Source of the DNA: an uncultured Alteromonadales bacterium
GTDB lineage: Bacteria; Pseudomonadota; Gammaproteobacteria; Pseudomonadales; Cellvibrionaceae
Assembly: GCA_937864365.1 (NCBI GenBank)
Contig: CALMJT010000149.1
Coordinates: forward strand, 1 to 60,913
DNA: 60,913 bases
Reading direction: 5' to 3'
Shown: positions 8,597-17,615 of the stretch, one piece after another
Position numbering within the stretch: position 1 is the stretch's first letter
How the letters are laid out: every line of letters begins with the position of its first letter
Made by a program: the position numbers and the translations under genes
The notes under the pieces: model-generated
Databases searched by the model: none
What the model saw: the letters and a program-made list of their open reading frames with translations, nothing else
What the model was told of the DNA's origin: nothing

Positions 8597-9640
8597 TTAC
8601 ATCGCCAAGCTTTCTAGATTTTCTACCCGAGCCTTAATGGATTTACGCTCTTCTTCGCTGAGCGGAATCATGCCTTTTTCGGCTAAATAACCTTCTTCAC
8701 CCCATGCCTTGCTGCTGGTGAACTCACTTAAATACTCAGCAATACCTGGAATAAAGTTGATGTGCTCTTTTTTCACGTAGAAATAAAGCGGGCGCGAAAC
8801 TGGGTAGGTACCTTCAGCAATAGCATCAAAAGTGGGTTGTGAACCGTCGATAAACGCACCGTGAATAATGTCGGCGTTTTGATCTAGGAAGCTAAAACCA
8901 AAAATACCGAACGCATTTTTGTTGGCATCCAATTTTTGAACAATTAAGTTGTCGTTCTCACCGGCTTCAATGTATGAACCGTCTTCACGCACTGTGTGAC
9001 AAATTGCTTTGAATTGATCCTTATGAGTTTTCTCAAGATCTTTGATCCAGCTGTAGCTTGAACAACCGGCTTCCATAACCAACTCAACAAACGCGTCGCG
9101 AGTACCCGAAGTTGGCGGTGGGCCTAAAACTTCAATTTTAGACTCAGGCAACTTAGCGTCGATATCGCTCCAGTTCACGTAGGGGTTATCGATTAACTTA
9201 CCAGGATTGGCTTCGTCGGGGGTTTTTTTCGCCAACGCCAAGAACAATTGCTTGCGAGTGATGTTTAGCGGCTCGGCTTCGGCAGAATTACCAAGCACAA
9301 TGCCATCATAACCAATCAAGACTTCAACGATGTCTTTAACACCATTAGCTTGGCATTGCTTGAATTCGCTGTCTTTGATTTTGCGCGAAGCATTGGCGAT
9401 GTCTGGGTAGTTAACACCCACGCCCTGACAGAACAATTTTAAGCCGCCGCCGGAACCAGTAGCTTCAATTTTCGGGGTTTTAAAGCTGGTTGCACGACCG
9501 AATCGCTCGGCAACTACGGTCGAAAACGGATAAACAGTCGACGAACCAACAATCTCAATATAATCACGCGCTGCTAGCGCAGTATTTGCCACGCCAGAGC
9601 ATGTCGCTAGCAGTAGGGTTGAAAGCAGTACTTTTTTCAC
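8597..9640 (-). CDS. pstS: Periplasmic phosphate-binding protein PstS
   Basis: 347 residues with a typical Sec signal peptide (about 1-23, ending ALA before ARDYIEI). Phosphate-contact motifs are visible: GSSTVYP near 32-38 and TGSGGGLKLFC near 61-71, with PPTSGTRDAF near the middle. It delivers phosphate to PstCA. It is the first gene of the pst locus and is separated from pstC by a terminator. A candidate Pho box lies about 90-105 bp upstream. Confidence 0.95.
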   Translation of the reverse strand: MKKVLLSTLLLATCSGVANTALAARDYIEIVGSSTVYPFSTVVAERFGRATSFKTPKIEATGSGGGLKLFCQGVGVNYPDIANASRKIKDSEFKQCQANGVKDIVEVLIGYDGIVLGNSAEAEPLNITRKQLFLALAKKTPDEANPGKLIDNPYVNWSDIDAKLPESKIEVLGPPPTSGTRDAFVELVMEAGCSSYSWIKDLEKTHKDQFKAICHTVREDGSYIEAGENDNLIVQKLDANKNAFGIFGFSFLDQNADIIHGAFIDGSQPTFDAIAEGTYPVSRPLYFYVKKEHINFIPGIAEYLSEFTSSKAWGEEGYLAEKGMIPLSEEERKSIKARVENLESLAM

Positions 9641-10095
9641 AGGTAACTCCTAGAGATAACACTTCACAGCAGCCGCTTTGAAAGTTCAGCAGCGCATAAA
9701 ATTCCGTGGCAAATTTATTTCAAAAATGTGTAAGAAATATTACAGCGGGCAAATTAGGTCGATTTTTCGTGTAAAAAAACTAAATTTAGACCAAATTCGA
9801 GTATTTGTTGCTGATAAGATAGAGCTAGCGCCACAGTCTAACGACTGTATGCGACAATTTTGTTTAAACGACGACATATTTTCATTTTATTTATAAAAAT
9901 TTTTGCACGTATAGGGAAAAATGAATATAAGACTGGTGTCTAGCAATTAATCTGTTTATTCGTATATTTTTTGTCAGAACCGGTTTTTCAGGTTTAAGAA
10001 CAACGGCTTTTTCTTATTAATTACTTAGAATAATTACAATAAATTAACGAACTTTCTCCACGACTATTCTCCGTACGCAAAAGATTTGAGAACTC
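9641..10095. other. pstS-dctQ divergent intergenic region
   Basis: 455 bp, AT-rich, containing the candidate Pho box of pstS and presumably the promoter of the TRAP permease genes. A 72-codon open frame (9678-9896) covers the Pho box and is judged spurious. Confidence 0.55.
9728..9745 (-). promoter_or_regulatory. Candidate Pho box upstream of pstS
   Basis: Read on the minus strand this is CTGTAATATTTCTTACAC. It matches the PhoB pattern of two CTGTNAT-like heptamers separated by 4 bp: first repeat 6 of 7, second 4 of 7 against CTGTCAT. A third weak copy (TTGAAAT) follows at the right spacing. The location 88-105 bp before pstS fits a PhoB-activated promoter. The match is moderate and not decisive. 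Confidence 0.5.
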
Positions 10096-10617
10096 ATGAA
10101 ATACGCCATCCACTGGCTTGATCAGATTGCAAAACTCACGGGCCTGATTTGTTCTTTCGCCATTCCATTTATGGTGATTATTACCGTGGCTATCGTTGTC
10201 ATGCGCTATGGATTTGGAGTCGGCTCGGTGGCCTTGCAAGAATCGGTAACTTATCTACACGCCAGTCTTTTTATGCTGGCTATCGCCTATGCGCTAAAAA
10301 CCGACTCTCACGTTCGAGTAGATATCTTTTACCGCCGCTTTAGTCCAAACACGCAAGCCTGGATCAACGCACTGGGCGCTCTGGTCTTTTTACTGCCATT
10401 AGTTTTGGTGATGATTATTTACGGTTGGGACTACGCCGCACGCAGCTGGGCCATCAAAGAGACCTCTATCGAACCCGACGGAATACCGGCTTTATTCTTA
10501 TTAAAGAGCTTGATTGTGTTGTCGGCATCACTGTTGTTATTGCAATGCCTGGCCGAGGTCTTAGCAAACGCGCTGACAATTATTGATCGTCCAATCGAGC
10601 GCATCCGTGGAAAATAG
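10096..10617 (+). CDS. TRAP transporter small permease (DctQ family)
   Basis: 173 residues with four hydrophobic segments (about 15-35, 50-68, 92-115, 135-158), as expected for the small membrane subunit of tripartite ATP-independent periplasmic transporters. It pairs with the large permease encoded 62 bp downstream. The binding protein that probably serves it (13891-15048) is encoded 2 kb away on the opposite strand. Confidence 0.88.
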   Translation: MKYAIHWLDQIAKLTGLICSFAIPFMVIITVAIVVMRYGFGVGSVALQESVTYLHASLFMLAIAYALKTDSHVRVDIFYRRFSPNTQAWINALGALVFLLPLVLVMIIYGWDYAARSWAIKETSIEPDGIPALFLLKSLIVLSASLLLLQCLAEVLANALTIIDRPIERIRGK

Positions 10618-10679
10618 CCGCCCAAAGCACAACGAATCTTACACAACTTCCATTTGCGCAATTTTAGGTTAGCTCGCCG

Positions 10680-12056
10680 TTGATTGAATTTATTCCCATT
10701 TTGCTATTTGTTTGCGTCTGCTTGGCACTGATGCTTGGCTATCCTGTTGCCTTTACCTTAGCAGGCGCTTCGCTGATTTTCGCCGGTTTTGGTATTGTTT
10801 TCGGTGTTTTTGAGCCAAGTCTTTTGGCCGCTATTCCCGATCGTTTTTTTGGCACCATGAGTAATTCAACCCTCGTTGCGGTGCCGCTGTTCATCTTTAT
10901 GGGCATCGTGCTTGAAAAAAGCCGCATCGCCGAAGACTTGCTAAAAAGCATGGCGCGATTATTGGGTTTTCTACCAGCGGGACTGGGTTTATCGGTTGTC
11001 GCCGTTGGTGCGCTATTGGCGGCATCCACGGGTATCGTTGGTGCCACCGTAGTGACCATGGGTTTGATGTCGTTACCGACGATGCTCAAGCAGGGTTACA
11101 GCAAGAGCTTGGCAACCGGCACCATCTGTGCGACCGGTACTTTGGGGCAAATCATTCCACCGTCCATTGCCTTAGTATTACTCGGCGATATTCTCTCTAC
11201 CGCCAATCAGCAAGCGCAAATTAATAATGGCGTATTTAACCCAACCCCTGTATCGGTAGGCGATTTGTTTATCGGCGCCGTTATCCCCGGACTTATGTTG
11301 GTTTTCGCCTACGGTATTTACGTACTTTGGGCTGGCCGCAAAACTAAGCAACCGGCAATAAAAAACTCAGAAGACGAACCAGACATCAGTTTGTGGTTCG
11401 CGTTAATCCCGCCAATTTTATTAATCAGCATTGTGCTTGGTTCGATCATTTTTGGTGCAGCCACTCCCACCGAAGCCGCCGGAATAGGCGCGTTGGGCTC
11501 TGTGATATTGGCCCTTGCCAAGCGCCAATTGAATCTCGCGACCGTAAAAGAGATCGGCCTTGCGACCACGCGCGTAACTACCATGGTTTTTACGATTTTG
11601 CTGGGCGCGTCAATTTTCTCACTGGTGTTTCGTGGATTTGGCGGCGAAGAGCTGATCAATCACGGCTTTAGTCAACTACCCGGTGGGTTATTTGCTGCCA
11701 CTTTGATCGTAATGCTGGTGATTTTCTTATTGGGCTTTATCTTAGACTTTATTGAGATCACCTTTGTGGTGGTACCACTGGTAGCGCCGGTGTTAATTAC
11801 CCTTGGCGCAGATCCAGTGTGGCTTGGCATTATGATCGCTATCAATTTACAGACTTCGTTTTTAACGCCACCGTTTGGTTTCGCACTGTTTTATTTACGT
11901 GGCGTAGCACCCAATTCTGTAAATACCTCCGACATCTATTCTGGAGTGGTACCGTTCATTGTGATCCAATTGTTGTTGCTTTTGGTGCTTAGTATTTGGC
12001 CTAACATTGTCACCTGGCCCATACAGGCTCTACCGCAATTGAGCCTTAGCCACTGA
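10680..12056 (+). CDS. TRAP transporter large permease (DctM family)
   Basis: 458 residues, almost entirely hydrophobic, with about 11-12 membrane helices. DctM landmarks: the VAVPLFIFMG block near 67-76, ATGTLGQIIPPS near 150-161, and the late TSFLTPPFGFALFYLRG block near 395-411. It moves an organic acid using the sodium gradient together with DctQ and a periplasmic binding protein. The start is a TTG at 10680 with a weak upstream purine tract; the first residues MIEFIPIL match the usual family N-terminus. Confidence 0.92.
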   Translation: MIEFIPILLFVCVCLALMLGYPVAFTLAGASLIFAGFGIVFGVFEPSLLAAIPDRFFGTMSNSTLVAVPLFIFMGIVLEKSRIAEDLLKSMARLLGFLPAGLGLSVVAVGALLAASTGIVGATVVTMGLMSLPTMLKQGYSKSLATGTICATGTLGQIIPPSIALVLLGDILSTANQQAQINNGVFNPTPVSVGDLFIGAVIPGLMLVFAYGIYVLWAGRKTKQPAIKNSEDEPDISLWFALIPPILLISIVLGSIIFGAATPTEAAGIGALGSVILALAKRQLNLATVKEIGLATTRVTTMVFTILLGASIFSLVFRGFGGEELINHGFSQLPGGLFAATLIVMLVIFLLGFILDFIEITFVVVPLVAPVLITLGADPVWLGIMIAINLQTSFLTPPFGFALFYLRGVAPNSVNTSDIYSGVVPFIVIQLLLLLVLSIWPNIVTWPIQALPQLSLSH

Positions 12057-12166
12057 GTATTCAAAGGAGTGAACATCACAACAAGGAAGTCGGCGATAAT
12101 GTGGCAGTATTTATGCTGACACTTGTTTCGTCTTCAATAATCAATAAACAATAATTAGAGATACCC

Positions 12167-12571
12167 ATGAGCCATTCTTATAATGAACTCGACGAAACAC
12201 CGTTACCTAACGGTGAGCTAGCTTTACAAACTGTCGCCATGCCCGGTTCCACCAACGCCAGTGGCGATGTCTACGCTGGTTGGTTGCTGTCGCAAATGGA
12301 TATTGGCGGCTCCATGGTTGCCCAAGAAATTGCTGGCGGAAGAGTTACCACCGTCGCCGTGGGCAGTATGGCCTTTTTGCGACCGGTACCGGTGGGATCG
12401 CAGATTCGCTGCTACGTAGAAACCTTAGAAGTAGGGCGCTCTTCCATTAAGGCATTGGTAGAGGTCTGGTTAAAGGCGCCGCAATCTCTGGAGCTGATGA
12501 AAGTCACCGAAGGTGAGTTTGTCTTCGTTGCCATAGATGCCAACGGTCGCACTCGTCCCATCGACAAATAA
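12167..12571 (+). CDS. yciA: Acyl-CoA thioesterase, YciA-type hotdog fold
   Basis: 134 residues, one hotdog domain. The family active-site block is clear: NASGDVYAGWLLSQMD (about 27-42), followed by the core helix and GRVTTVAVGSMAFLRPV. It hydrolyses acyl-CoA thioesters to free acids and CoA in the cytoplasm. It is co-directional with the TRAP permeases but 110 bp away, so may be a separate unit. A strong bidirectional terminator follows. Confidence 0.88.
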   Translation: MSHSYNELDETPLPNGELALQTVAMPGSTNASGDVYAGWLLSQMDIGGSMVAQEIAGGRVTTVAVGSMAFLRPVPVGSQIRCYVETLEVGRSSIKALVEVWLKAPQSLELMKVTEGEFVFVAIDANGRTRPIDK

Positions 12572-12611
12572 ATTGCCCTATCGAGAAAATCGAGAAATAT
12601 AAGCCAGACAC

Positions 12612-12639
12612 AAAAAACGCCCCGAAGGGCGTTTTTTTT
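12612..12639. terminator. Bidirectional rho-independent terminator
   Basis: The GC core CGCCC (12618-12622) pairs with GGGCG (12627-12631) around a CGAA loop, with an A-run on the left and a T-run on the right. It therefore terminates both the thioesterase gene (plus) and the hemolysin III-family gene (minus), whose stop codon lies at its right edge. Confidence 0.9.
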
Positions 12640-13357
12640 AAATCATATCGTTGTAGATGGCTATGTAATGGCAGCAACTGCCGCCCAGCACAAATAAATG
12701 CCAAATGGAATGCGCAAAGGGAAGTCTATCGAGCGCATAAAAGATCACACCTACGGTATAAACAATACCACCAGCTAACACCAAATCGATTGTCATTGGT
12801 GAAAGCTTATCCATAAGAGCCGGCGCAGCAATAATGCCGATCCAACCCATTACCACGTAGTTGATGACATGAATCTTGTGGTACTGCCCACGACGTACCA
12901 GCTTTAAGGTGATACCGGTAATGGCCAATGACCAAACCACGATGAAAAACGACCAACCCAATACGCCGCCAAGACTAACCACCAAAAATGGCGTGTAGGT
13001 TCCGGCAATCAGCAGATAAATGGCGCTGTGATCAAACAGCCGCAGGACCTTTTTCGGGCCAGCAAAGGGAATGCTGTGGTACATGGTGGACGCCAAAAAC
13101 ATCAAAAACAGGCTCGCGCCGTAGATGGATACAGCCACAATCGTCCAAGCGTCGGCTTCGATGCTTGCCATAACAATCAACAGTGTCACCGCCGATACAC
13201 TTACCACGGCACCAACGCCATGACTGATGGCGTTGACCAACTCTTCGGCGAGACTGCGCGCGCGACCTTTTTTGTCTTCAACTTTTACCGGCAGGTTCGC
13301 ATCCGGCATGTGTATACTGTCGTTCATAAAATGAGTACTAACCTTTTGGGCGATCAT
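12638..13357 (-). CDS. Hemolysin III family membrane protein (YqfA/TrhA-like)
   Basis: 239 residues with seven predicted membrane helices after a polar N-terminus of about 35 residues. Family signatures of the PAQR-like hemolysin III group are visible: EELVNAISHGVGAV near 37-50, ASTMYHS followed by the FDHSAIYLLIAGTYTPF block, and the C-terminal FAHSIWHLFVLGGS. The conserved His/Asp/Ser residues suggest a metal-dependent membrane hydrolase. The role in bacteria is poorly defined (membrane energetics or lipid homeostasis). The exact start is uncertain because in-frame ATGs also occur at residues 11 and 17. Confidence 0.85.
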   Translation of the reverse strand: MIAQKVSTHFMNDSIHMPDANLPVKVEDKKGRARSLAEELVNAISHGVGAVVSVSAVTLLIVMASIEADAWTIVAVSIYGASLFLMFLASTMYHSIPFAGPKKVLRLFDHSAIYLLIAGTYTPFLVVSLGGVLGWSFFIVVWSLAITGITLKLVRRGQYHKIHVINYVVMGWIGIIAAPALMDKLSPMTIDLVLAGGIVYTVGVIFYALDRLPFAHSIWHLFVLGGSCCHYIAIYNDMI

Positions 13358-13462
13358 CTTAATTCTTTGGATTTTTACTTGCTGCTGTTAGTTTAAAGAG
13401 TAGCAGCTGAATAGTGTCTGAGTAATTGGTTGTAACCGCAGATTTTGATGGCTGAGCTGAGC

Positions 13463-13864
13463 TTAACCCTGCCCAACCAGCGGCATAGACATGTGCTGAT
13501 GCACGACCTGCCAGCGGTTGTCGGTTTTCTCCAGCGCGAAAGTGGCTCGCACCAGGTTTTCAAAGCTTTGGCCGTTTTCTAAAACGCCACCGCAACGAAT
13601 AATACCAAAGGCATAGGCTATGTGTTCACGCGCCTTGATGCTCAACTCGATAAATTCAAACACCATCGACTGCGGATTGTCGAGATGCCAATCATCCCAA
13701 CTTTGACGGTAAGCCTCTACACCTTCGTACTTAAGCGGCGGTAATACATCGAACATAACCAAGTCATCACGATGATGCCTAAGAATCTGATCATCCATAC
13801 TCAAACGCGTACAGGTGGCCCATTCTTGCAAAATATTTTGGATGGCTTGTTCTTCGTGCTCCAT
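13463..13864 (-). CDS. NTF2/SnoaL-like ketosteroid-isomerase-fold protein
   Basis: 133 residues with the cone-shaped NTF2-like fold pattern: an N-terminal helix (EQAIQNILQEWATCTR), then a DVLPPLKYEGVEAYR-type segment and beta strands ending WQVVHQHMSMPL. Members are small ligand-binding or isomerase proteins; this one resembles the SnoaL-like or DUF4440 groups and its substrate is unknown. The ATG at 13864 is chosen because GAGG lies 9 nt upstream; a longer frame would run into the TRAP binding-protein gene. It follows that gene by about 26 bp and is probably co-transcribed. Confidence 0.75.
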   Translation of the reverse strand: MEHEEQAIQNILQEWATCTRLSMDDQILRHHRDDLVMFDVLPPLKYEGVEAYRQSWDDWHLDNPQSMVFEFIELSIKAREHIAYAFGIIRCGGVLENGQSFENLVRATFALEKTDNRWQVVHQHMSMPLVGQG

Positions 13865-13890
13865 GCTAATCCTCGTCAATAAATAGGCGA

Positions 13891-15048
13891 CTACTGCGCC
13901 TTTGGAAAACTTTCTCGGGCTTTGTACCACGCCTGCTCAGAGATTTCGTGGTAGGTCTCTGCTTGATGTCGAAACTCTTCGTAAGCTTTGTACACTCGGG
14001 CAAACTGCGGATCTTTTGCGGCTAACTCATCGTACACCTCAAACGCCGATTTGCGCAGCGCTAAGAGCACATCTTTGGGCAGCTCGCGCAGTTGCACGCC
14101 GTGTTTTTCGACCAATTCTTTTAATGCCGCATTGTTGCGGCTGGTGTACTGATCAAGGGTTAGCTGATTGGAAACAATGGCTGCTCGATAAACCATCTTT
14201 TGCAGATCTTCGGGCAAAGACTCGTAAGCGTCGCGATTGACAAGTAACTCAAGCGTTGGCCCCGGCTCGTGCCAACCCGGATAATAATAATATTTCGCGA
14301 CCTGATAAAAACCCATCACCAGATCGTTGTAGGGGCCAACCCACTCGGTTGCGTCAATCACACCCGTTTGCAGTGAGGTATACAGCTCACCACCGGGAAT
14401 GGTCACCGCAACACCACCGGCGCGATTCCAAACCTCACCCCCAAGGCCCGGAATACGCATCTTCAAACCTTTAATGTCGTCGATGGTGTTGATTTCTTTG
14501 TTGTACCATCCCGCCATTTGCACGCCGGTATTTCCGGCCGGAAAAGGCAACAGATTAAACGGCTCATACAGCTCGCGCCACAATTCCCAGCCACCACCTT
14601 CGGTGACCCAAGCGTTCATTTCTTGAGCGTTCATGCCAAAGGGCACGGTCGTAAAAAATACCGATGCCGGCATCTTGCCCTTCCAATAATAGGAAGCACC
14701 GTGACCCATTTGCGCAGTTCCATTTGAAACCGCATCAAACACGCCGAGTGCAGGTACAAGCTCGCCCGCACCATACACTTTAATTTGTAAGCGCCCGCCA
14801 CTCATCTCATTGATCGATTCAGCAAACTCGTTGGCGGCAGTGCCCAATCCGGGAAAGTTCTTGGGCCAAGTTGTTACCATGCTCCAGTGATACACCAATT
14901 GCTCGCCCGCAGCCGAGTTTTCTGATTTGGCGTAGACCTTGGTAGAGCCGCGCTTGGCATATTGCGCAACCAATGCTGTGCTCACCAGCACCAATAGCAG
15001 GGTCAAAACCAGCACCGCAATTGGCAGCACCGTTCTGGGTTTAGACAT
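13891..15048 (-). CDS. TRAP transporter substrate-binding protein (DctP family, TakP-like)
   Basis: 385 residues with an N-terminal hydrophobic segment (about 8-30, signal peptide or anchor). The mature protein starts with YHWSMVTTWPKNFPGLGTA, closely resembling the alpha-keto-acid binder TakP. The DctP ligand-Arg region is visible as GLKMRIPGLGGEVWNRAGG, followed by IDATEWVGPYNDLVMGFY. It should capture a 2-oxo or hydroxy acid for a TRAP permease. The only TRAP permeases in the window are the dctQM-like pair on the opposite strand. It follows uvrD by 36 bp, an unusual neighbour; GAGG precedes the ATG. Confidence 0.88.
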   Translation of the reverse strand: MSKPRTVLPIAVLVLTLLLVLVSTALVAQYAKRGSTKVYAKSENSAAGEQLVYHWSMVTTWPKNFPGLGTAANEFAESINEMSGGRLQIKVYGAGELVPALGVFDAVSNGTAQMGHGASYYWKGKMPASVFFTTVPFGMNAQEMNAWVTEGGGWELWRELYEPFNLLPFPAGNTGVQMAGWYNKEINTIDDIKGLKMRIPGLGGEVWNRAGGVAVTIPGGELYTSLQTGVIDATEWVGPYNDLVMGFYQVAKYYYYPGWHEPGPTLELLVNRDAYESLPEDLQKMVYRAAIVSNQLTLDQYTSRNNAALKELVEKHGVQLRELPKDVLLALRKSAFEVYDELAAKDPQFARVYKAYEEFRHQAETYHEISEQAWYKARESFPKAQ

Positions 15049-15084
15049 TCTTTTTCCTCAGCGGAGATAACAATTTATTGCGAC

Positions 15085-17280
15085 CTATAGCGGCGTAAGC
15101 TTGGCGTACTGCATCACTAGCCATTTGTTACCAGCATCATCAAAGTTGATTTGCACTCGGCTGTTCGGCCCGCTGCCTTCTACATGCAAAATAACACCAT
15201 CACCAAAAATGGGATGGGTTACGTGCTGTCCCAAATGAAAACCCATTGCTTCCGGCGAGTCGCTGTAACGTCTGCGACCCACCGGTTGTCGGTCAAACTG
15301 CACCGGACGCTGCACACTCGATTTAACACGAACCTCTTGAATGCATTCGCTGGGAATTTCTTTTACAAAACGCGACACCGAGTTAAAGCTTTCTTTACCG
15401 TGAATGCGCCGCGATTCGGCGTAGGTGAGAAACAACTTGGTCATGGCGCGAGTGATGCCCACGTAGGCAAGACGGCGCTCTTCTTCCAAACGCGTTGGAT
15501 CTTCCACCGACATCTTGTGCGGGAAGAGGTTTTCTTCAACACCGGCCATAAACACCAGCGGGAATTCTAAACCCTTGGCCGAGTGCAAGGTCATCAGCTG
15601 CACGGCTTCTTCGAATTCGTCGGCCTGTTCTTCACCGGCATCCAGCGCCGCAGACGCTAAAAAGTCGGCCAAAATACTGACCTCTTCTTCGCCTTCGGCA
15701 ACACCGGTTGGCTCGTAGCCTCGACAAGCACTGATAAATTCCTCCAAGTTTTCTTTTCGTGCCTGACCCTTCTCGCCTTTTTCTTTGGCGTGAAACGCCA
15801 CTAAGCCCGAAATATCGATGACTTTTTCAGCCAAATCGGCCAAATCTAAGTCATCGGCGAAGCCTGCCAGCGTGTCGATTAAATGCATGAAGTTCTTAAC
15901 CGAGGTTCCGGCACGGTTGGTAAACACGTTATTCGATAGCATCTTGGCGGCAGCCTGCCACAGCGACGAACCTTCACTGCGAGCAAACTCGCGGATGTCG
16001 TCGATGGTTTTACCACCAATACCGCGTGTAGGCGTGTTGATGACACGCTCAAATGCCGCATCATCGTGACGATTCAGCAACAAGCGCAAATAGGCGAGAG
16101 CGTTTTTAATTTCAAGGCGATCGTAGAACCGTTGGCCGCCATAAATTCGGTAGGGCACAGACTCACGCAGCAAGACTTCTTCAAGCACTCGCGATTGCGC
16201 GTTGGAGCGATACAAGATTGCTACGCTGTCGCGAGGATTGCCTTGATCAACCCAACGCTTGATCTGCTCAACAATAAACCGCGCTTCGTCTTGCTCGTTA
16301 AAGCCGGCATACAGCGAAATCGGATCACCGTCTTCGCCGTCGGTGCGCAGAGTTTTACCCAAACGGCCAAAATTATGTTCGATAACACCGTTTGCGGCTT
16401 TCAAGATGGTTCCGGTAGAGCGGTAGTTTTGCTCCAAACGGGTGATATGAGTGTTGGGAAAATCGACATCGAACTGCTGAATGTTTTCGATTTTTGCACC
16501 ACGCCAGCCGTAAATCGACTGGTCGTCGTCGCCAACGGCGGTAATAAAAGAACTTTCACCGGCGAGCACACGCAGCCACGCATACTGAACCGTGTTGGTG
16601 TCTTGGAATTCGTCCACCAAGATAAACGGAAAGCGCTGCTGATAATGTTTCAGCAGAATGGGGTTATTTAGCCACAACTCATGAGCACGCAGCAGTAACT
16701 CGCCAAAATCCACCAAACCCGAGCGTTGACAAGCCGCTTCGTATTCACGGTAAACGCTGAGCATGGTGCGCTCGTACAGATCGGCGGTTTCGATAACATG
16801 CGCCGCGCGACGACCTTCGTCTTTGTGACCGTTGATGTAGGAAGCCGCCTGACGAGGTGGCCATTTTTTATCATCAATATTTAAGGATTGATAAACGCGC
16901 TTAATCAAACGCAGCTGATCGTCGCTGTCGAGAATTTGAAAGGCTTGGGGCAGGTTGGCCTCGTGCCAATGGGTTTGCAAAAGTCTGTGCGCAAGACCGT
17001 GGAAGGTACCAATCCATAAGCCGCGCGGATTAACGCCCAGCAGCTGCTCAACGCGCGCGCGCATTTCACGAGCGGCTTTGTTGGTGAAGGTCACCGCCAT
17101 AATCGAAAACGGCGACACCTGTTCAACCTGAATCAGCCAAGCAATACGATGCACCAGCACACGGGTTTTACCCGAGCCAGCTCCCGCCAAAATAAGTTGA
17201 TGCCCAGCCGGAGCACTTACGGCCTCGCGCTGAGCGCTATTTAATTGATCTAATAATTGCGATACGTCCATGGGCGGCAT
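15085..17280 (-). CDS. uvrD: DNA helicase II UvrD
   Basis: 731 residues, superfamily 1A 3'-5' helicase for nucleotide-excision and mismatch repair. Motifs in order: Q-motif LNSAQREAV, Walker A AGAGSGKTR near 31-39, motif II DEFQDTN, motif III GDDDQSIYGWRGA, motif IV EQNYRS, motif V LMTLHSAKGLEF, motif VI VGITRA. The C-terminal RNA-polymerase-interacting Tudor-like region is present (HPIFGDGVILHVEG to the end). E. coli UvrD begins MDVS, which corresponds here to an ATG at 17271; no clear Shine-Dalgarno discriminates it from 17280. Confidence 0.96.
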   Translation of the reverse strand: MPPMDVSQLLDQLNSAQREAVSAPAGHQLILAGAGSGKTRVLVHRIAWLIQVEQVSPFSIMAVTFTNKAAREMRARVEQLLGVNPRGLWIGTFHGLAHRLLQTHWHEANLPQAFQILDSDDQLRLIKRVYQSLNIDDKKWPPRQAASYINGHKDEGRRAAHVIETADLYERTMLSVYREYEAACQRSGLVDFGELLLRAHELWLNNPILLKHYQQRFPFILVDEFQDTNTVQYAWLRVLAGESSFITAVGDDDQSIYGWRGAKIENIQQFDVDFPNTHITRLEQNYRSTGTILKAANGVIEHNFGRLGKTLRTDGEDGDPISLYAGFNEQDEARFIVEQIKRWVDQGNPRDSVAILYRSNAQSRVLEEVLLRESVPYRIYGGQRFYDRLEIKNALAYLRLLLNRHDDAAFERVINTPTRGIGGKTIDDIREFARSEGSSLWQAAAKMLSNNVFTNRAGTSVKNFMHLIDTLAGFADDLDLADLAEKVIDISGLVAFHAKEKGEKGQARKENLEEFISACRGYEPTGVAEGEEEVSILADFLASAALDAGEEQADEFEEAVQLMTLHSAKGLEFPLVFMAGVEENLFPHKMSVEDPTRLEEERRLAYVGITRAMTKLFLTYAESRRIHGKESFNSVSRFVKEIPSECIQEVRVKSSVQRPVQFDRQPVGRRRYSDSPEAMGFHLGQHVTHPIFGDGVILHVEGSGPNSRVQINFDDAGNKWLVMQYAKLTPL

Positions 17281-17615
17281 TGTAGCAGAGCGATTTATAG
17301 ATACTCGGATTAATTCACCAAGGCTTTAAAATTTATCCGCGTCTCAATGACGGCTCTTTATTGCGAGAACAAGTGCTATTTTTACCCTAAGAGGATTTGT
17401 TTGCGGTAAGTTGTACAAACTCAAACACAGATTCTTGTAATTTCAGGCGGAAATGTGTGTAATTTCACTACAAAAAGTGGGCTGGAATTACAAAAAAAGA
17501 TGAATATGCATCATAATCAACCATAAAATCAGCGCTTTTAGCCCCAAATTGCAGATTTTTACGTGCTTTATCGGCAAAATTAGCGTGTAGCACAACACTA
17601 CCGAGTGCCAGAGCC
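17281..17615. other. uvrD-hexR divergent intergenic region
   Basis: 335 bp between divergent genes. It holds the uvrD promoter region, HexR-like operators (17436-17472) and the hexR leader. No small gene is supportable here. Confidence 0.55.
17458..17472 (+). promoter_or_regulatory. Candidate HexR operator upstream of hexR
   Basis: TGTAATTTCACTACA matches the recalled HexR consensus TGTAATTAAATTACA at 12 of 15 positions, with both half-sites conserved. A second half-site copy, TGTAATTTCA, lies 22 bp upstream (17436-17445), and GGAATTACA follows nearby. The position about 150 bp before hexR suggests autoregulation. Confidence 0.6.

Noticed and set aside
9678-9896. 72-codon frame in the pstS-dctQ gap
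   Set aside because: Covers the candidate Pho box and AT-rich promoter DNA; composition unlike the neighbouring proteins.
16066-16671. 201-codon frame antisense to uvrD
   Set aside because: Long, but entirely within the conserved helicase motifs of uvrD on the other strand; translation has no domain. It is a codon-bias shadow.
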